Source: Martelella mediterranea DSM 17316 (GTDB lineage Bacteria > Pseudomonadota > Alphaproteobacteria > Rhizobiales > Rhizobiaceae). Taken from it: a stretch of DNA of 64,000 nucleotides. Made by a program: the position numbers and the translations under genes. Shown here piece by piece: positions 1-8,465 of the stretch. Location of the stretch: positions 3,738,001-3,802,000 of the forward strand of contig NZ_CP020330.1 of NCBI RefSeq assembly GCF_002043005.1. Reading direction: 5' to 3'. Below the pieces are notes generated by a model. That model worked only from the letters and a program-made list of their open reading frames with translations. It did not search any database and was not told where the DNA came from. Numbering within the stretch: position 1 is the first letter of the stretch; each line of letters opens with the position of its first letter.

Positions 1-57
1 TACCAACGCGTTAAACCAGTTTCTCCGCAAACTCCATGATTGAGCCGGCTTCCGTGC

Positions 58-85
58 TTGTCGGGCATGGATACGCTCTCTATAG
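58..85 (+). promoter_or_regulatory. Candidate sigma-70 promoter of the patatin gene
   Basis: TTGTCG at 58-63 and CTATAG at 80-85 are separated by 16 bp, close to the rhizobial CTTGAC/CTATAT pattern. The predicted start site near position 92 would give a short leader before the ATG at 122. This is a pattern match only. Confidence 0.4.
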
Positions 86-121
86 TCTGTGCCAGACAAA
101 AAAGAAAAGCTCTGTGAAACA

Positions 122-1084
122 ATGACTTCGCGCCGAAACTTCATCATCGCCTCCGCCGCCGGTCTGGCCGGCGCGACCGGTCTTGCCAGGGCCGAAACCC
201 GACCGGGAACGATCACCCGCAATCTGCCCGGCGTCGCGCTGGAGGCTGAGCCTGTCGGCCGCGATGGCTTTGCGCTGGCGCTCGGCGGCGGCGCGGCCAA
301 GGCCTTTGCCCATATCCCCTATCTCCAGAGCCTGGATGAACTCGGCATCAAGCCGAGAGAGATGACCGGCACGTCGATGGGTTCGATCATCGGCGCGCTC
401 TACGCCAGCGGTATGAGCGGCGACGAAATCCGGGAATATGCCGTCGACTTGCTGACCCAGCGCCAGTCGCTGCTGAAGCGCCTGCTGATCGATACCGGCG
501 AAACCTGGGGCTCGCTGTTCAACCTGTTCCGCCCGGCGGTGATCGAGCCGGAGGTGCTGTTTGCGGCGCTGCTGCCTGCGGACCTGCCCGCCGATTTCGC
601 CGGGCTGGAGATACCGCTCGCGATCGTCGCGACCGACTTTTACGAACAGAACGAATATGTGATGCGGGACGGTCCGCTGCTGTCGGCGATCGCCGCGTCC
701 TCCGCCCTGCCCGTTCTGCTGACCCCGGTCAAACGCGACGGCCGGGTGCTGATTGATGGCGGCTTCGTGAACCCGACGCCCTTCGACCTTCTCGACGCCG
801 ACCGCTACATCACCATCGGCATCGACGTGACCGGATCGACGATCGAGAATGACGGCAGCATTCCGGGGTCGTTCGAGACCTGGGCCGGGTCGTTTTCCAT
901 CACCGAGCACTCGATCGTGGTGGAAAAACTCAAAAACGCGGCGCCGGACCTTTTCGTGGCGCCGAATGTCGGGCGTTATCAGCCTCTGGATTTCTTCAAC
1001 ATCGAGACGATCCTTTCGACCGTTGACAAGGATCAGGATGCCTTCAAGCGGCAGATGGAAGAGCTCTCAGAGCAGAACAGATAA
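122..1084 (+). CDS. Tat-exported patatin-like phospholipase
   Basis: This predicted serine lipid acyl hydrolase has 320 residues from the ATG at 122. I chose that start because it opens with the twin-arginine signal SRRNF, then a hydrophobic Ala/Gly-rich segment and a cleavage-like ARA. An ATG-less upstream extension of 11 residues is unlikely. The patatin hallmarks are present: a glycine-rich oxyanion loop (GGGAAKAF, about residues 55-62), the nucleophile elbow GTSMG (Ser about 85), and a late DGG motif carrying the catalytic Asp. Export by Tat points to a periplasmic or envelope role. The next gene begins 16 bp downstream and encodes another predicted hydrolase, so the two may form an envelope-lipid operon. 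The substrate cannot be told from sequence. Confidence 0.88.
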   Translation: MTSRRNFIIASAAGLAGATGLARAETRPGTITRNLPGVALEAEPVGRDGFALALGGGAAKAFAHIPYLQSLDELGIKPREMTGTSMGSIIGALYASGMSGDEIREYAVDLLTQRQSLLKRLLIDTGETWGSLFNLFRPAVIEPEVLFAALLPADLPADFAGLEIPLAIVATDFYEQNEYVMRDGPLLSAIAASSALPVLLTPVKRDGRVLIDGGFVNPTPFDLLDADRYITIGIDVTGSTIENDGSIPGSFETWAGSFSITEHSIVVEKLKNAAPDLFVAPNVGRYQPLDFFNIETILSTVDKDQDAFKRQMEELSEQNR

Positions 1085-1100
1085 GGACGGGTCAGCCGCA

Positions 1101-2774
1101 ATGCAGACGGAAACGCCGACAACCGCGCGCTGGTTCTCAATCAGCCTTTTTTCGCTCGCGCTCGGCCTGGCGTTCTTCGCCGCGTCCCTGACACCATCGC
1201 TGATCCCGCGGGCATGGCCGTTGCAGGCCGTGCTGGCCGGCCTCGTGATGGCGCTTGGCTACATGATCGGGCGGTTCTTCGTGGCGCTGTGGCGCGGATT
1301 GCAGATCCCCGAGCCGCGCGGCCGCTGGCGCGCCATCAGCCTGGCGGTGGTGAACGCCGCGGCCCTCATCCTTCTCGTCTATTGCCTGTCGATGATGACC
1401 GAATGGCAGAATTCGGTGCGCTCCCGGGTCAACATGGAGCTGCTGGAAGGCAGCACGGTGCTCGGCATCCTCGCCGTCGGGCTTGCCGTCTTCATCGTGC
1501 TGTTCCTGATCGGCGCCCTGTTTCAGAAGGCGTTCGATATCGTCCGGCTGCGGCTTTACCGGGTGATGTCGCCGCGCGCGGCCAATCTGGCCGGCGTCGT
1601 CATCGTGCTGCTGGTCGTGCTCGTGGCCAGCCGCGACTGGGTGGTGCCGGCGATCTTCGATTTCCTCGATGAGAGCTACGAGACCGCGCAGGACCTGTTC
1701 GAAACCGCCCCGCCGGCCCCCACCGATTCCTTTATCGCCGGAGGCCCCGGCTCTCTGGCGAGCTGGGAGGCGATGGGCCAGCCCGGCCGCAACTTCGTCA
1801 CCAGCGCGCCGTCCGCCGAGGATATCGAAACCTTCACCGGCCGCCCGGCCGAACGCCCGATCCGCGTCTATGTCGGCCGGTCGCAGGCCGACGAGCCGCA
1901 GGAACGCGCCAGGATCGCGCTTGAGGAAATGCAGCGCCTCGGAGCGTTTGACCGCGCCTATCTGATGATCGCGAGCCCGACCGGCACCGGCTGGCTTGAT
2001 CCCGGCGCCCACGATACGTTCGAATACATGCATAATGGCGATGTCGCGACGGTCGCGGTTCAGTATTCCTTCCTGCAATCGCCGCTGGCGCTGATCTTCG
2101 AAACCGACACCGGCCTCGAACAGGCCACCGCGACGATGGAAGAGGTTTATCGCTACTGGCGCACCCTGCCGGAAGACAGCCGTCCGGAACTCTACATGCA
2201 TGGAATCAGTCTCGGCGCATGGTCGTCGATGTATTCCTTCAACGTTTTCCAGATGCTGGACGTGCCGGTTGCCGGCGCGGTCTGGGCCGGGCCGCCCTTC
2301 CCGTCCTATCTCTGGCGCCACACCGTCGCAGCGCGCAATACCGGCACGCCTTACGTGCTGCCGGTGATCGACAACAGCGCCGTCGTCCGCTTTTCCTCGC
2401 AGTTCAGAAAGCCGCAGGCGGAAGGCGATAACTGGGGCAGAGTGCGGATCAACTTCCTGCAATATGCCTCTGATCCGATTGTGTTTTTCGAACCCAATGC
2501 GAGCTTCATCGAACCGGAATGGATGCGCGAGCCGCCAGCGCCCGATGTTTCGCCCTATCTGCGGTTCGTGCCCGTGGTCACCCAGTTCCAGCTTGCGCTC
2601 GACATGGCGCTTTCGAAGGCGTTGCCGGCCGGCTTCGGTCACAACTACCTCGCCCGCGACTATATCGACGCCTGGGTCGCCGTTTCCCGTCCGCAGGACT
2701 GGTCGCCGGCGCGCACGACAGCGCTGAAACAGATCTGCAATCTGGGCAAGGATACCGGCTGCGCGGTGCAATAG
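1101..2774 (+). CDS. Membrane-anchored alpha/beta-hydrolase family protein (Abhydrolase_9 type)
   Basis: The 557-residue protein starts with about four to five hydrophobic transmembrane segments in the first 210 residues. A hydrolase-like domain follows, with the nucleophile elbow GISLG (Ser about 370). The downstream sequence GAVWAGPPFPSYLW and a VLPVIDNSA stretch are typical of the two-part Abhydrolase_9_N/Abhydrolase_9 family. Members are integral membrane proteins with an uncharacterised, lipase-like domain. The ATG at 1101 is used because an in-frame extension upstream runs over the patatin gene in another frame. Co-directional spacing of 16 bp to the patatin suggests co-transcription. 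The substrate is unknown. Confidence 0.82.
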   Translation: MQTETPTTARWFSISLFSLALGLAFFAASLTPSLIPRAWPLQAVLAGLVMALGYMIGRFFVALWRGLQIPEPRGRWRAISLAVVNAAALILLVYCLSMMTEWQNSVRSRVNMELLEGSTVLGILAVGLAVFIVLFLIGALFQKAFDIVRLRLYRVMSPRAANLAGVVIVLLVVLVASRDWVVPAIFDFLDESYETAQDLFETAPPAPTDSFIAGGPGSLASWEAMGQPGRNFVTSAPSAEDIETFTGRPAERPIRVYVGRSQADEPQERARIALEEMQRLGAFDRAYLMIASPTGTGWLDPGAHDTFEYMHNGDVATVAVQYSFLQSPLALIFETDTGLEQATATMEEVYRYWRTLPEDSRPELYMHGISLGAWSSMYSFNVFQMLDVPVAGAVWAGPPFPSYLWRHTVAARNTGTPYVLPVIDNSAVVRFSSQFRKPQAEGDNWGRVRINFLQYASDPIVFFEPNASFIEPEWMREPPAPDVSPYLRFVPVVTQFQLALDMALSKALPAGFGHNYLARDYIDAWVAVSRPQDWSPARTTALKQICNLGKDTGCAVQ

Positions 2775-2938
2775 GCCGCGCGGCAACTGCCGTTTCTCAC
2801 GGAAATGCGTGTTTTCCGCCACACTCGCCGCATCAAGTGACCCGATCCCGGGATTGTGATCACGCGCCGCTATGAAGCGGCAATCCGGTCGGATAAAAGC
2901 CGTAATCGATATACAAATCACCAATACAAGAGGCTTGA

Positions 2939-3640
2939 ATGCTCGTTGATAAAACGATGTCGCGCCGGACATTTCTTCTCGGCGCCGTTTCGACCACCGC
3001 TGTGCTTGCAGGCTGCGTCAGCCAGCGCGATATCACCCCGGTCGCCCCGCCCTCCCCGCGCGTCCAGGACACCCCTTACACGGTCGCCGAGCTCGATGCC
3101 ATGTATGGTCCGGTTGAGGACAACGGCTACCTGATTCCGGCCGTGCCCTACCAGCAGATCGATCCGATGTATTATCGCCAGCGCGTGAAGGATCCGACCG
3201 GCGAAGTGCCCGGCACCGTTGTCGTCGACACCCCCAACCGCTTCCTCTATCTGGTGGAAGAAAACGGCACCGCCATGCGTTATGGCGTCGGCATCGGTCG
3301 CGCCGGCTTCTCCTGGGGCGGCAATGGCGTGATCAAGTGGAAGCAGGAATGGCCGAAATGGTTCCCGCCGGCAGAAATGATCGAGCGCGACCCCAAGCTC
3401 AAGGAATATTCCGAAGCCAATGGCGGCATGCCGGCCGGGCTGATGAACCCGCTCGGCGCGCGCGCCCTCTATATCTTCGAAAATGGCAAGGACACGCTCT
3501 ACCGCGTCCACGGCAATCCGGACTGGACGTCCATTGGCAAGGCGGTCTCCTCCGGCTGCATCCGCATGCTGAACCAGGATGTCATCGACCTTTACAACCG
3601 GGTCGACAACCTGCCGACGCCGATCGTCGTTTATCAGTGA
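2939..3640 (+). CDS. L,D-transpeptidase (YkuD family), Tat/lipoprotein signal
   Basis: This 233-residue protein is predicted to make 3-3 cross-links in peptidoglycan or attach proteins to it. The N-terminus has an SRRTF twin-arginine motif followed by a lipobox-like LAGC, so it may be a Tat-exported lipoprotein. The YkuD catalytic signature is at the C-terminus: HGNPDW followed by SSGCIRM, with Cys about 207. The ATG at 2939 has GAGG five bases upstream; an internal ATG at 2957 is the alternative. Rhizobiales make extensive 3-3 cross-links and carry many such paralogues, so no specific role can be assigned. Confidence 0.9.
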   Translation: MLVDKTMSRRTFLLGAVSTTAVLAGCVSQRDITPVAPPSPRVQDTPYTVAELDAMYGPVEDNGYLIPAVPYQQIDPMYYRQRVKDPTGEVPGTVVVDTPNRFLYLVEENGTAMRYGVGIGRAGFSWGGNGVIKWKQEWPKWFPPAEMIERDPKLKEYSEANGGMPAGLMNPLGARALYIFENGKDTLYRVHGNPDWTSIGKAVSSGCIRMLNQDVIDLYNRVDNLPTPIVVYQ

Positions 3641-3669
3641 ATTGCATCGGCACCGGATTTCCGGCAGGG

Positions 3670-3877
3670 CTATCGCATATGGCGTAGCAGCTTGCTCCCA
3701 TTACTCTCTCCCGCTGGCGGGAGAGATGCCCCGACAGGGGCAGTGAGGGTGGTGCAGTGCTTCAGATCGTGAGAGCGCTCGCGGTGATAGGCTCCCCCCT
3801 CACTGTCGCTGTCGCGACATCTCTCCCCTCCGGGGCGAGAAGATTGGGGGGCTATGCGACAAAGTCATATGCGATAG
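3670..3877. repeat. Palindromic intergenic repeat, intact copy
   Basis: A 12-bp perfect inverted repeat (CTATCGCATATG at 3670-3681, complement at 3866-3877) brackets a nested palindrome. Inside, the arm near 3717-3751 (gggagagatg...gcagtgaggg) pairs imperfectly with the arm near 3793-3831 (ccctcactg...catctctccc). Each arm also carries its own small hairpin. The core from about 3686 to 3860 recurs, interrupted by an insertion sequence, at 48505-48575 plus 49712-49825. This makes it a dispersed REP/BIME-like family rather than a one-off. It lies between two 3' gene ends and has no coding potential that I credit. Confidence 0.8.
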
Positions 3878-3911
3878 TCCCCGGTTTTCCGGGGGCCTCT
3901 GTCATAGCCCG

Positions 3912-4313
3912 TTACCGGGCGTCGTAGGTTTCCCGTGACGCCTCAATCCTGCCGATATTGTCCCGCACCCAGTCGCCAAGACGCAGCACCGGCTCGCTCA
4001 GCGAAAGTCCGAGCTCGGTAAGGGCATATTCCACCTGCGGCGGACTGGTCGGATAGGTGGTTCGGCTGATCAGCCCGTCCCGCTCCAGCGCCTTCAGCAC
4101 CCGCGTCAGCATCTGCTGGGAAATCCCGTCGATCGTGCGCTTCAGCACGCTGAACCGGCACGGCCCGTCAATCAGCACGATGATGATCAGCATCGACCAT
4201 TTGTCGCCCACGCGCTGCAGGATGGGCGCGACATTTCGACACCGTTCCAGAACATGTCTGGTTTCGGGCCTTGTTTCGGGCTTTGTTTCGGGCTTTGATC
4301 CCGTATTAGTCAT
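3912..4313 (-). CDS. HxlR-type winged-helix transcriptional regulator
   Basis: The protein has 133 residues and the HxlR/DUF24 pattern: a Cys-containing entry helix (ERCRNVAPIL), GDKWSMLII, then GISQQMLTRVLKALERDGLI as the recognition region and a wing with a YALTELG motif. The start is taken at the MTNTGSK Met at 4313. The residues just after the start form a short repeat (KPETKPETRPETRH) encoded by about three tandem 12-bp units near 4260-4295. The gene is divergent from the FMN reductase at 4487, the classic HxlR arrangement in which the regulator controls a redox enzyme next door, often in response to electrophiles. That regulatory link is inferred. Confidence 0.88.
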   Translation of the reverse strand: MTNTGSKPETKPETRPETRHVLERCRNVAPILQRVGDKWSMLIIIVLIDGPCRFSVLKRTIDGISQQMLTRVLKALERDGLISRTTYPTSPPQVEYALTELGLSLSEPVLRLGDWVRDNIGRIEASRETYDAR

Positions 4314-4486
4314 CTCGATGTGACCTGGTTCCAAGAAATTGCGTTCTTGCATGAAGGTATGCGGTCATTTAATTTTAGCAAGTCATTTTTTGTGACCTTC
4401 ATGGTCGCGTTCCTCCCCGGAAATGACACCCATTAAGGGTTTTGAATTTGAAGACCGGCGCGCCCGCGCCGGCAAGGAGAATGATT

Positions 4487-5053
4487 GTGAAACTGAACAT
4501 CATCATCGGCAGCACCCGTCCCGGCCGCGTCAGCCCCAAGATCGCGAAATGGGTCGAAAGCGCTGCCCGCGCGCATGGCAAATTCGAGGTCGAGCTGGTC
4601 GATCTCGTCGATTTCAACCTGCCTCTGCTCGATGAAGCGGCGCATCCGCGCATGCAGAAATACGAACATGAACACAGCAAGAAATGGAGCGCCAGCGTTC
4701 AGGCGGCCGACGCCTTCGTCTTCGTCACGCCGGAATACGACTATTTTCCGCCGGCAGCATTGATCAACGCCATCCAGGCGCTTTCGCTGGAATGGGGCTA
4801 CAAGCCGGCCGGCGTCGTTAGCTATGGCGGCATTTCGGGCGGCCTTCGCTCCGCGCAGGAACTTCGCACGCTGCTCGGCAATCTCAATGCCCATGCTATC
4901 CCGCAGGTCGTTCCGGTTCCGCTGTTTCCCAAATTCATCAGCGAAGACGGCGTATTCACGCCCAATGACGAAATGAACGCGGGCGCCAAGGGCATGCTCG
5001 ATGAATTGTTCAAATGGGCCGGGCCGCTGGCGACGATCCGCAGCGCCGGCTGA
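4487..5053 (+). CDS. NAD(P)H-dependent FMN reductase / flavodoxin-like oxidoreductase
   Basis: The 188-residue protein has the FMN phosphate-binding loop GSTRPGR at residues 8-14 and the TPEYDYFPPAALINAI motif typical of the NADPH_FMN_red family. These enzymes reduce FMN, quinones, azo dyes or metal ions in the cytoplasm. I use the GTG at 4487 (MKLNIII) because AAGGAG lies exactly seven bases upstream. The ATG at 4481 sits only one base from that site, and a TTG at 4442 has no visible site. The divergent HxlR gene is its likely regulator. Confidence 0.87.
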   Translation: MKLNIIIGSTRPGRVSPKIAKWVESAARAHGKFEVELVDLVDFNLPLLDEAAHPRMQKYEHEHSKKWSASVQAADAFVFVTPEYDYFPPAALINAIQALSLEWGYKPAGVVSYGGISGGLRSAQELRTLLGNLNAHAIPQVVPVPLFPKFISEDGVFTPNDEMNAGAKGMLDELFKWAGPLATIRSAG

Positions 5054-5161
5054 TTCGGCTCCGGCGTGATTGCGGTCCGCATCCACAACGACCGCAAACG
5101 CGAAAATCGCAGAAATTTCACGAACCCGAAGCATATCCGTCATAAATGACGTGGATAGCCG

Positions 5162-5192
5162 CGCCCGCCGCTTGAAACCGGCGGGCGTTTTG
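5162..5192 (+). terminator. Intrinsic terminator after the FMN reductase
   Basis: A 9-bp perfect GC stem (CGCCCGCCG at 5162-5170 with CGGCGGGCG at 5179-5187) is followed by TTTT. It lies about 110 bp past the reductase stop. Confidence 0.7.
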
Positions 5193-5234
5193 TCATTCTG
5201 CAGCCCGACGGAGACCCGGTTGGAGGAATGACGC

Positions 5235-5909
5235 ATGGACATTCGCCGCATGAAAGTCTGGCTGCTTGGCTCCGATGAGCCCCTGCCGTTCGATCCCCGA
5301 CAGAGCCAGCCCGATTGCCTCTGTCTTCCCGTTGCCGGCGAGAGAGACCTTGCCGGCCGCGTCGCCTCGCTTCGCAATCTGCTGCCGTCGCTGCCGATCT
5401 TCCTGATCTGCGAACCAATCTCCAAGGCCTATAACATCGCGGACTTCTCCGAGGCCGCGAAATGCGCGCCGGACGGCATCATCCTGCGCGGCGTCGAAAG
5501 CGCCGCCCGAATACAAATGGCAGAGACGCTGCTGAGGGTCGCCGAGGCCCGCGAAGGTCTGACCGAGAACGCGATCGCCCTGATCGCGATGATCGGCGAC
5601 AATGGCGGCGGCCTGCTGAACGCCCGCCACTTCATCCACAAGCTCGGCCGCCTGATCGCGCTCGGCTATGATGCCGAGCCGCTGGGCGGCGAAACGGCGG
5701 ACAGCGATATCGCCCGCCACGGCGCTGTCGCAACCATGCTGGCGGCACGCAATCTCGGCATACCGGCAATTGATTTCTCCGGCCCGGGCAGCGCCACCGC
5801 GGCCTTCAAAACCGCCTGCCACCAGTCCGCGCGCACCGGCTTTACCGGCAAGCTGACCGGCAATCCCGACCATATCGGCATCATCAAACACGCCTTTGGC
5901 GCCGCCTGA
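5235..5909 (+). CDS. CitE-like (HpcH/HpaI aldolase family) protein, divergent, possibly non-catalytic
   Basis: The 224-residue product resembles the C-terminal two thirds of citrate-lyase beta/CitE-like proteins: LIAMIG..., GLLNARHFIHKLGRL, GAVATMLAARNLGIPAIDF, and ARTGFTGKLTGNPDHIGIIKHAF, which matches the family's GF.GK..IHP ending. The expected metal and substrate residues are altered. The usual IET/IE-x-x-x-G segment reads IGDNGGG, and the G..DL segment reads GGETADSD. The protein is also short against the usual 280-300 residues. GGAGG lies eight bases before the ATG. Either the chemistry has changed or this is a pseudoenzyme. The assignment is from motif order only. Confidence 0.6.
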   Translation: MDIRRMKVWLLGSDEPLPFDPRQSQPDCLCLPVAGERDLAGRVASLRNLLPSLPIFLICEPISKAYNIADFSEAAKCAPDGIILRGVESAARIQMAETLLRVAEAREGLTENAIALIAMIGDNGGGLLNARHFIHKLGRLIALGYDAEPLGGETADSDIARHGAVATMLAARNLGIPAIDFSGPGSATAAFKTACHQSARTGFTGKLTGNPDHIGIIKHAFGAA

Positions 5910-5991
5910 CCTCGGCCGGCAGGTTCGTGTAATCCACCGTGAGCACACCCGAGGCGAAGACGTCGGGAGCCCGCAGCGCCCCTGAATTGCC

Positions 5992-6600
5992 TCAGCCGCG
6001 CCGTGGACGCTTCATCTGGAAAGGCGTGCCGCACTCGGCATAGTCCAGATAGCCCATGCGACCGACAGGGCGGATCCTGGCCATATCGAGAAGACCATTC
6101 TCGCCGATTGCTTCATCGCGGATGTGGATGCCGACCACCTGGCCGAACACCAACCTGCTTTCGGTCGGGAACCGATCAAGCGTCGGAGCCGCCATCATCC
6201 GGGTCACGCGGCACTCAAGCGCCGCATAGGCTTCGCCCACGAAGGCAGCGTCCACCAATTGCCCGTTCACGGCGGTCAGGCCGGCCGCCTCGAACTCGCT
6301 CTCGCCGCGCGGCAGGCTGGCGGAGGTTATGTTCATCTGTTCGGCGAGGTCGCGGCTCACGAGACTGGCGGTGAAGACGCCGGTCTCCTCGATATTGGTA
6401 AAGCTGTCCTTGACCGTGTCGGAGGAAAACATCACCACCGGCGGCGCGGACGAGACCGCGTTGAAAAACGAATAGGGCGCGAGATTGTCCTTGCCGTCCC
6501 GGCCGCGCGAGCCGATCCACCCGATCGGCCGCGGCGCGACGATCGCCTTGAACGGATCATGCGGCATGCCATGCGCATTGGTGTCTGTGGTGTAGAACAT
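5992..6600 (-). CDS. Flavin reductase family protein (FMN-binding split barrel)
   Basis: The 202-residue protein shows the flavin_reduct domain throughout: PRPIGWIGSRG, NLAPYSFFNAVSSAPPVVMFS and a mid-protein TGVFTASLVSRDLAEQMN. These proteins bind FMN and supply reduced flavin to partner monooxygenases or act as small flavoenzymes. It begins five bases after the nitroreductase stop, so the two are almost certainly one transcript, nitroreductase first. No partner monooxygenase is adjacent. Confidence 0.88.
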   Translation of the reverse strand: MFYTTDTNAHGMPHDPFKAIVAPRPIGWIGSRGRDGKDNLAPYSFFNAVSSAPPVVMFSSDTVKDSFTNIEETGVFTASLVSRDLAEQMNITSASLPRGESEFEAAGLTAVNGQLVDAAFVGEAYAALECRVTRMMAAPTLDRFPTESRLVFGQVVGIHIRDEAIGENGLLDMARIRPVGRMGYLDYAECGTPFQMKRPRRG

Positions 6601-6605
6601 GGTGA

Positions 6606-7190
6606 TCAGGCCTCGCCGCGCCAGGTGACGATATCGTCCAGTGCCGGCCGCACGCGCTCGAACGGCGCTTCCGTGCGGGTGCCGATATGGATAAAGCCCG
6701 CAATCTTCTCGTCCGCTTCCAGGCCGAGCGCCGGCTTGGCGCGCTCATCGAAGGCGTACCATTCGGTCAACCAGGTCGCGCCGTAGCCAAAGGCATTGGC
6801 CGCGACCACGAGATTGTAGCACACCGCGCCCGCCGACATCACCTGTTCCCATTCCGGGATCTTGGGATGAACCGCCGCCCGGCTGACGACGGCGATCACC
6901 AGCGGCGCGCGCGTGAGACGCTCGCGCTCCAGCTTCAACCGCTCCGGCGAGGCTTCCGGATCGTCCGCCTTCACGATCTCGGCAAGCTTCTCGCCCGCTT
7001 CCTCGCGCGCCGCGCCGGCAAACACGATGAAGCGCCAGGGCGCGAGCTTGCCGTGATCGGGAACGCGCGAGGCGATGGTCAGCATTTCCGCGATCTCGCC
7101 GCGATCCGGCCCGGGGGCCGCAAGCTGTAGTACCGGCGTCGAGCGGCGGGTTTTCAGGAAATCGATGAGGGTGTCATTCTTGGCAGTCAC
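6606..7190 (-). CDS. Nitroreductase family protein
   Basis: The 194-residue protein carries nitroreductase marks: RRSTPVLQL near the N-terminus (FMN phosphate contact), PDHGKLAPWRFIVF, and the C-terminal TWLTEWYAFD plus GFIHIGTR. The family is dimeric, FMN-dependent and NAD(P)H-using; the size and motifs resemble the YdjA-like subgroup. It is the first gene of a two-gene operon with the flavin reductase. The physiological substrate is unknown. Confidence 0.88.
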   Translation of the reverse strand: MTAKNDTLIDFLKTRRSTPVLQLAAPGPDRGEIAEMLTIASRVPDHGKLAPWRFIVFAGAAREEAGEKLAEIVKADDPEASPERLKLERERLTRAPLVIAVVSRAAVHPKIPEWEQVMSAGAVCYNLVVAANAFGYGATWLTEWYAFDERAKPALGLEADEKIAGFIHIGTRTEAPFERVRPALDDIVTWRGEA

Positions 7191-7312
7191 GGCGGGGCCT
7201 CACTCAGTCAAAAAATCATGCGACGCTCTTGAAAACGCCACGATATTCGGGTCACTACGCAATCGGACATTGAAGTGAACACTTGCGGTATGCAAGTCAA
7301 CCGGCGAGCAAC

Positions 7313-8272
7313 ATGTTTCCGCACAGAACGCCAAGACATCAGAGCCTTCGGCCCTTCGCCGCGGTCATGGCCGGGCTTATGCTGGCCGCGCCGGCCGGGG
7401 CGCTGGCCCAGAGCACGCCATCGGTTCACTCCGACGATCCTTTCTCCCTGATGCGAGGCACGCAGCAGCCCGGCGAAAAGCGCCCGGTGAAGCTGGAGGC
7501 GCGGCTGGCCGAGGATGGCAATGTCATGCGCGACGGCCTGTTCTGGCGGGTATTCACCACCATTCCGGACACCAACGGCCGGCTGCGACTGGTCGCATCG
7601 GCCGAGGGCGGCACCAAGACCATCGAGCTTTCCCCCGGCGACTATTTCATCAACTGCGCCTTCGGCCGGGCGTCGGCAACGCGCAAGGTGCGCATCGCCC
7701 ACGAGGCCGGCGAGGCGGAGCAAATTTCCTTTGTGCTGAACGCCGGCGGACTGATGCTCAATGCCCGGCTCGGCGATGGCAAGCCCGCCAGCGCCAGCGA
7801 GCTTCGCTTCTCGGTCTATGAGGACCACGACGACCGCCGCGAACTGGTGGCCGAGGATATCGCGCCCGGCAGCATTCTGCGCCTGCGCGCCGGAACCTAT
7901 GACGTGGTATCCTCCTATGGCACGCTGAATGCCGAAACCCATGCCAGGCTGAAGGTCAAGGCCGGCGAGATCACCGACGCCAAGCTGAAGATCAATGCCG
8001 CCGAGGTGACCCTGAAGCTTGCCGGCGAAACGGGAGGCGAAGCGCTCGCCGACACGGCCTGGACGGTGCTCGGCGCGTCCGGCGACGTGCTGACCGAAAG
8101 CAGCAGCGCCATGCCGACGATGATCCTCGCCGAGGGCAGCTACACCGCCGTGGCCCGCAACCACGACAACCTCTTCGAGAAGACCTTCACGGTCTCCTCC
8201 GCCGGCACCGAGGATGTCGAGTTGCTGCTGTCGGAAAACAAGGCGAACACCGACGCCGACGGGTTCGATTGA
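7313..8272 (+). CDS. Exported hypothetical protein with repeated beta-rich units
   Basis: I do not recognise a named family. From the ATG at 7313 the protein has 319 residues with an evident Sec signal peptide (hydrophobic run, then GALAQ). The mature part is Ala/Gly/Asp-rich. It alternates short beta-type units such as RLRAGTYDVVSSYG and ILAEGSYTAVARNHDN, similar to carboxypeptidase-regulatory or DUF4198-like folds. No cysteine pairs or catalytic motif stand out. It is probably periplasmic. The two GT25 genes follow 190 bp downstream, which may hint at an envelope role. Confidence 0.65.
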   Translation: MFPHRTPRHQSLRPFAAVMAGLMLAAPAGALAQSTPSVHSDDPFSLMRGTQQPGEKRPVKLEARLAEDGNVMRDGLFWRVFTTIPDTNGRLRLVASAEGGTKTIELSPGDYFINCAFGRASATRKVRIAHEAGEAEQISFVLNAGGLMLNARLGDGKPASASELRFSVYEDHDDRRELVAEDIAPGSILRLRAGTYDVVSSYGTLNAETHARLKVKAGEITDAKLKINAAEVTLKLAGETGGEALADTAWTVLGASGDVLTESSSAMPTMILAEGSYTAVARNHDNLFEKTFTVSSAGTEDVELLLSENKANTDADGFD

Positions 8273-8465
8273 AGCCCGCCGCAGCCAGACGGAATCGACT
8301 TATGTCCGCGAAGGTGTGGCAGAGCAGACAGATGGAACGCCGGCGAAGACGGATCAGCCTCCAGCACATTTTCCGATGTCTGTTTATCCGGGATTTCCTG
8401 AGGTCCCCTCTGTTGCCCGCGCAGCGCATGAGATACTGTGACGGCACGTCGCGGGGGGCCGAGAT

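Noticed and set aside
1137..2972. Long minus-strand open frame of 611 residues
   Set aside because: It is antisense to the membrane hydrolase, Arg/His-rich, and has no domain. GC-rich codon bias keeps such frames open.
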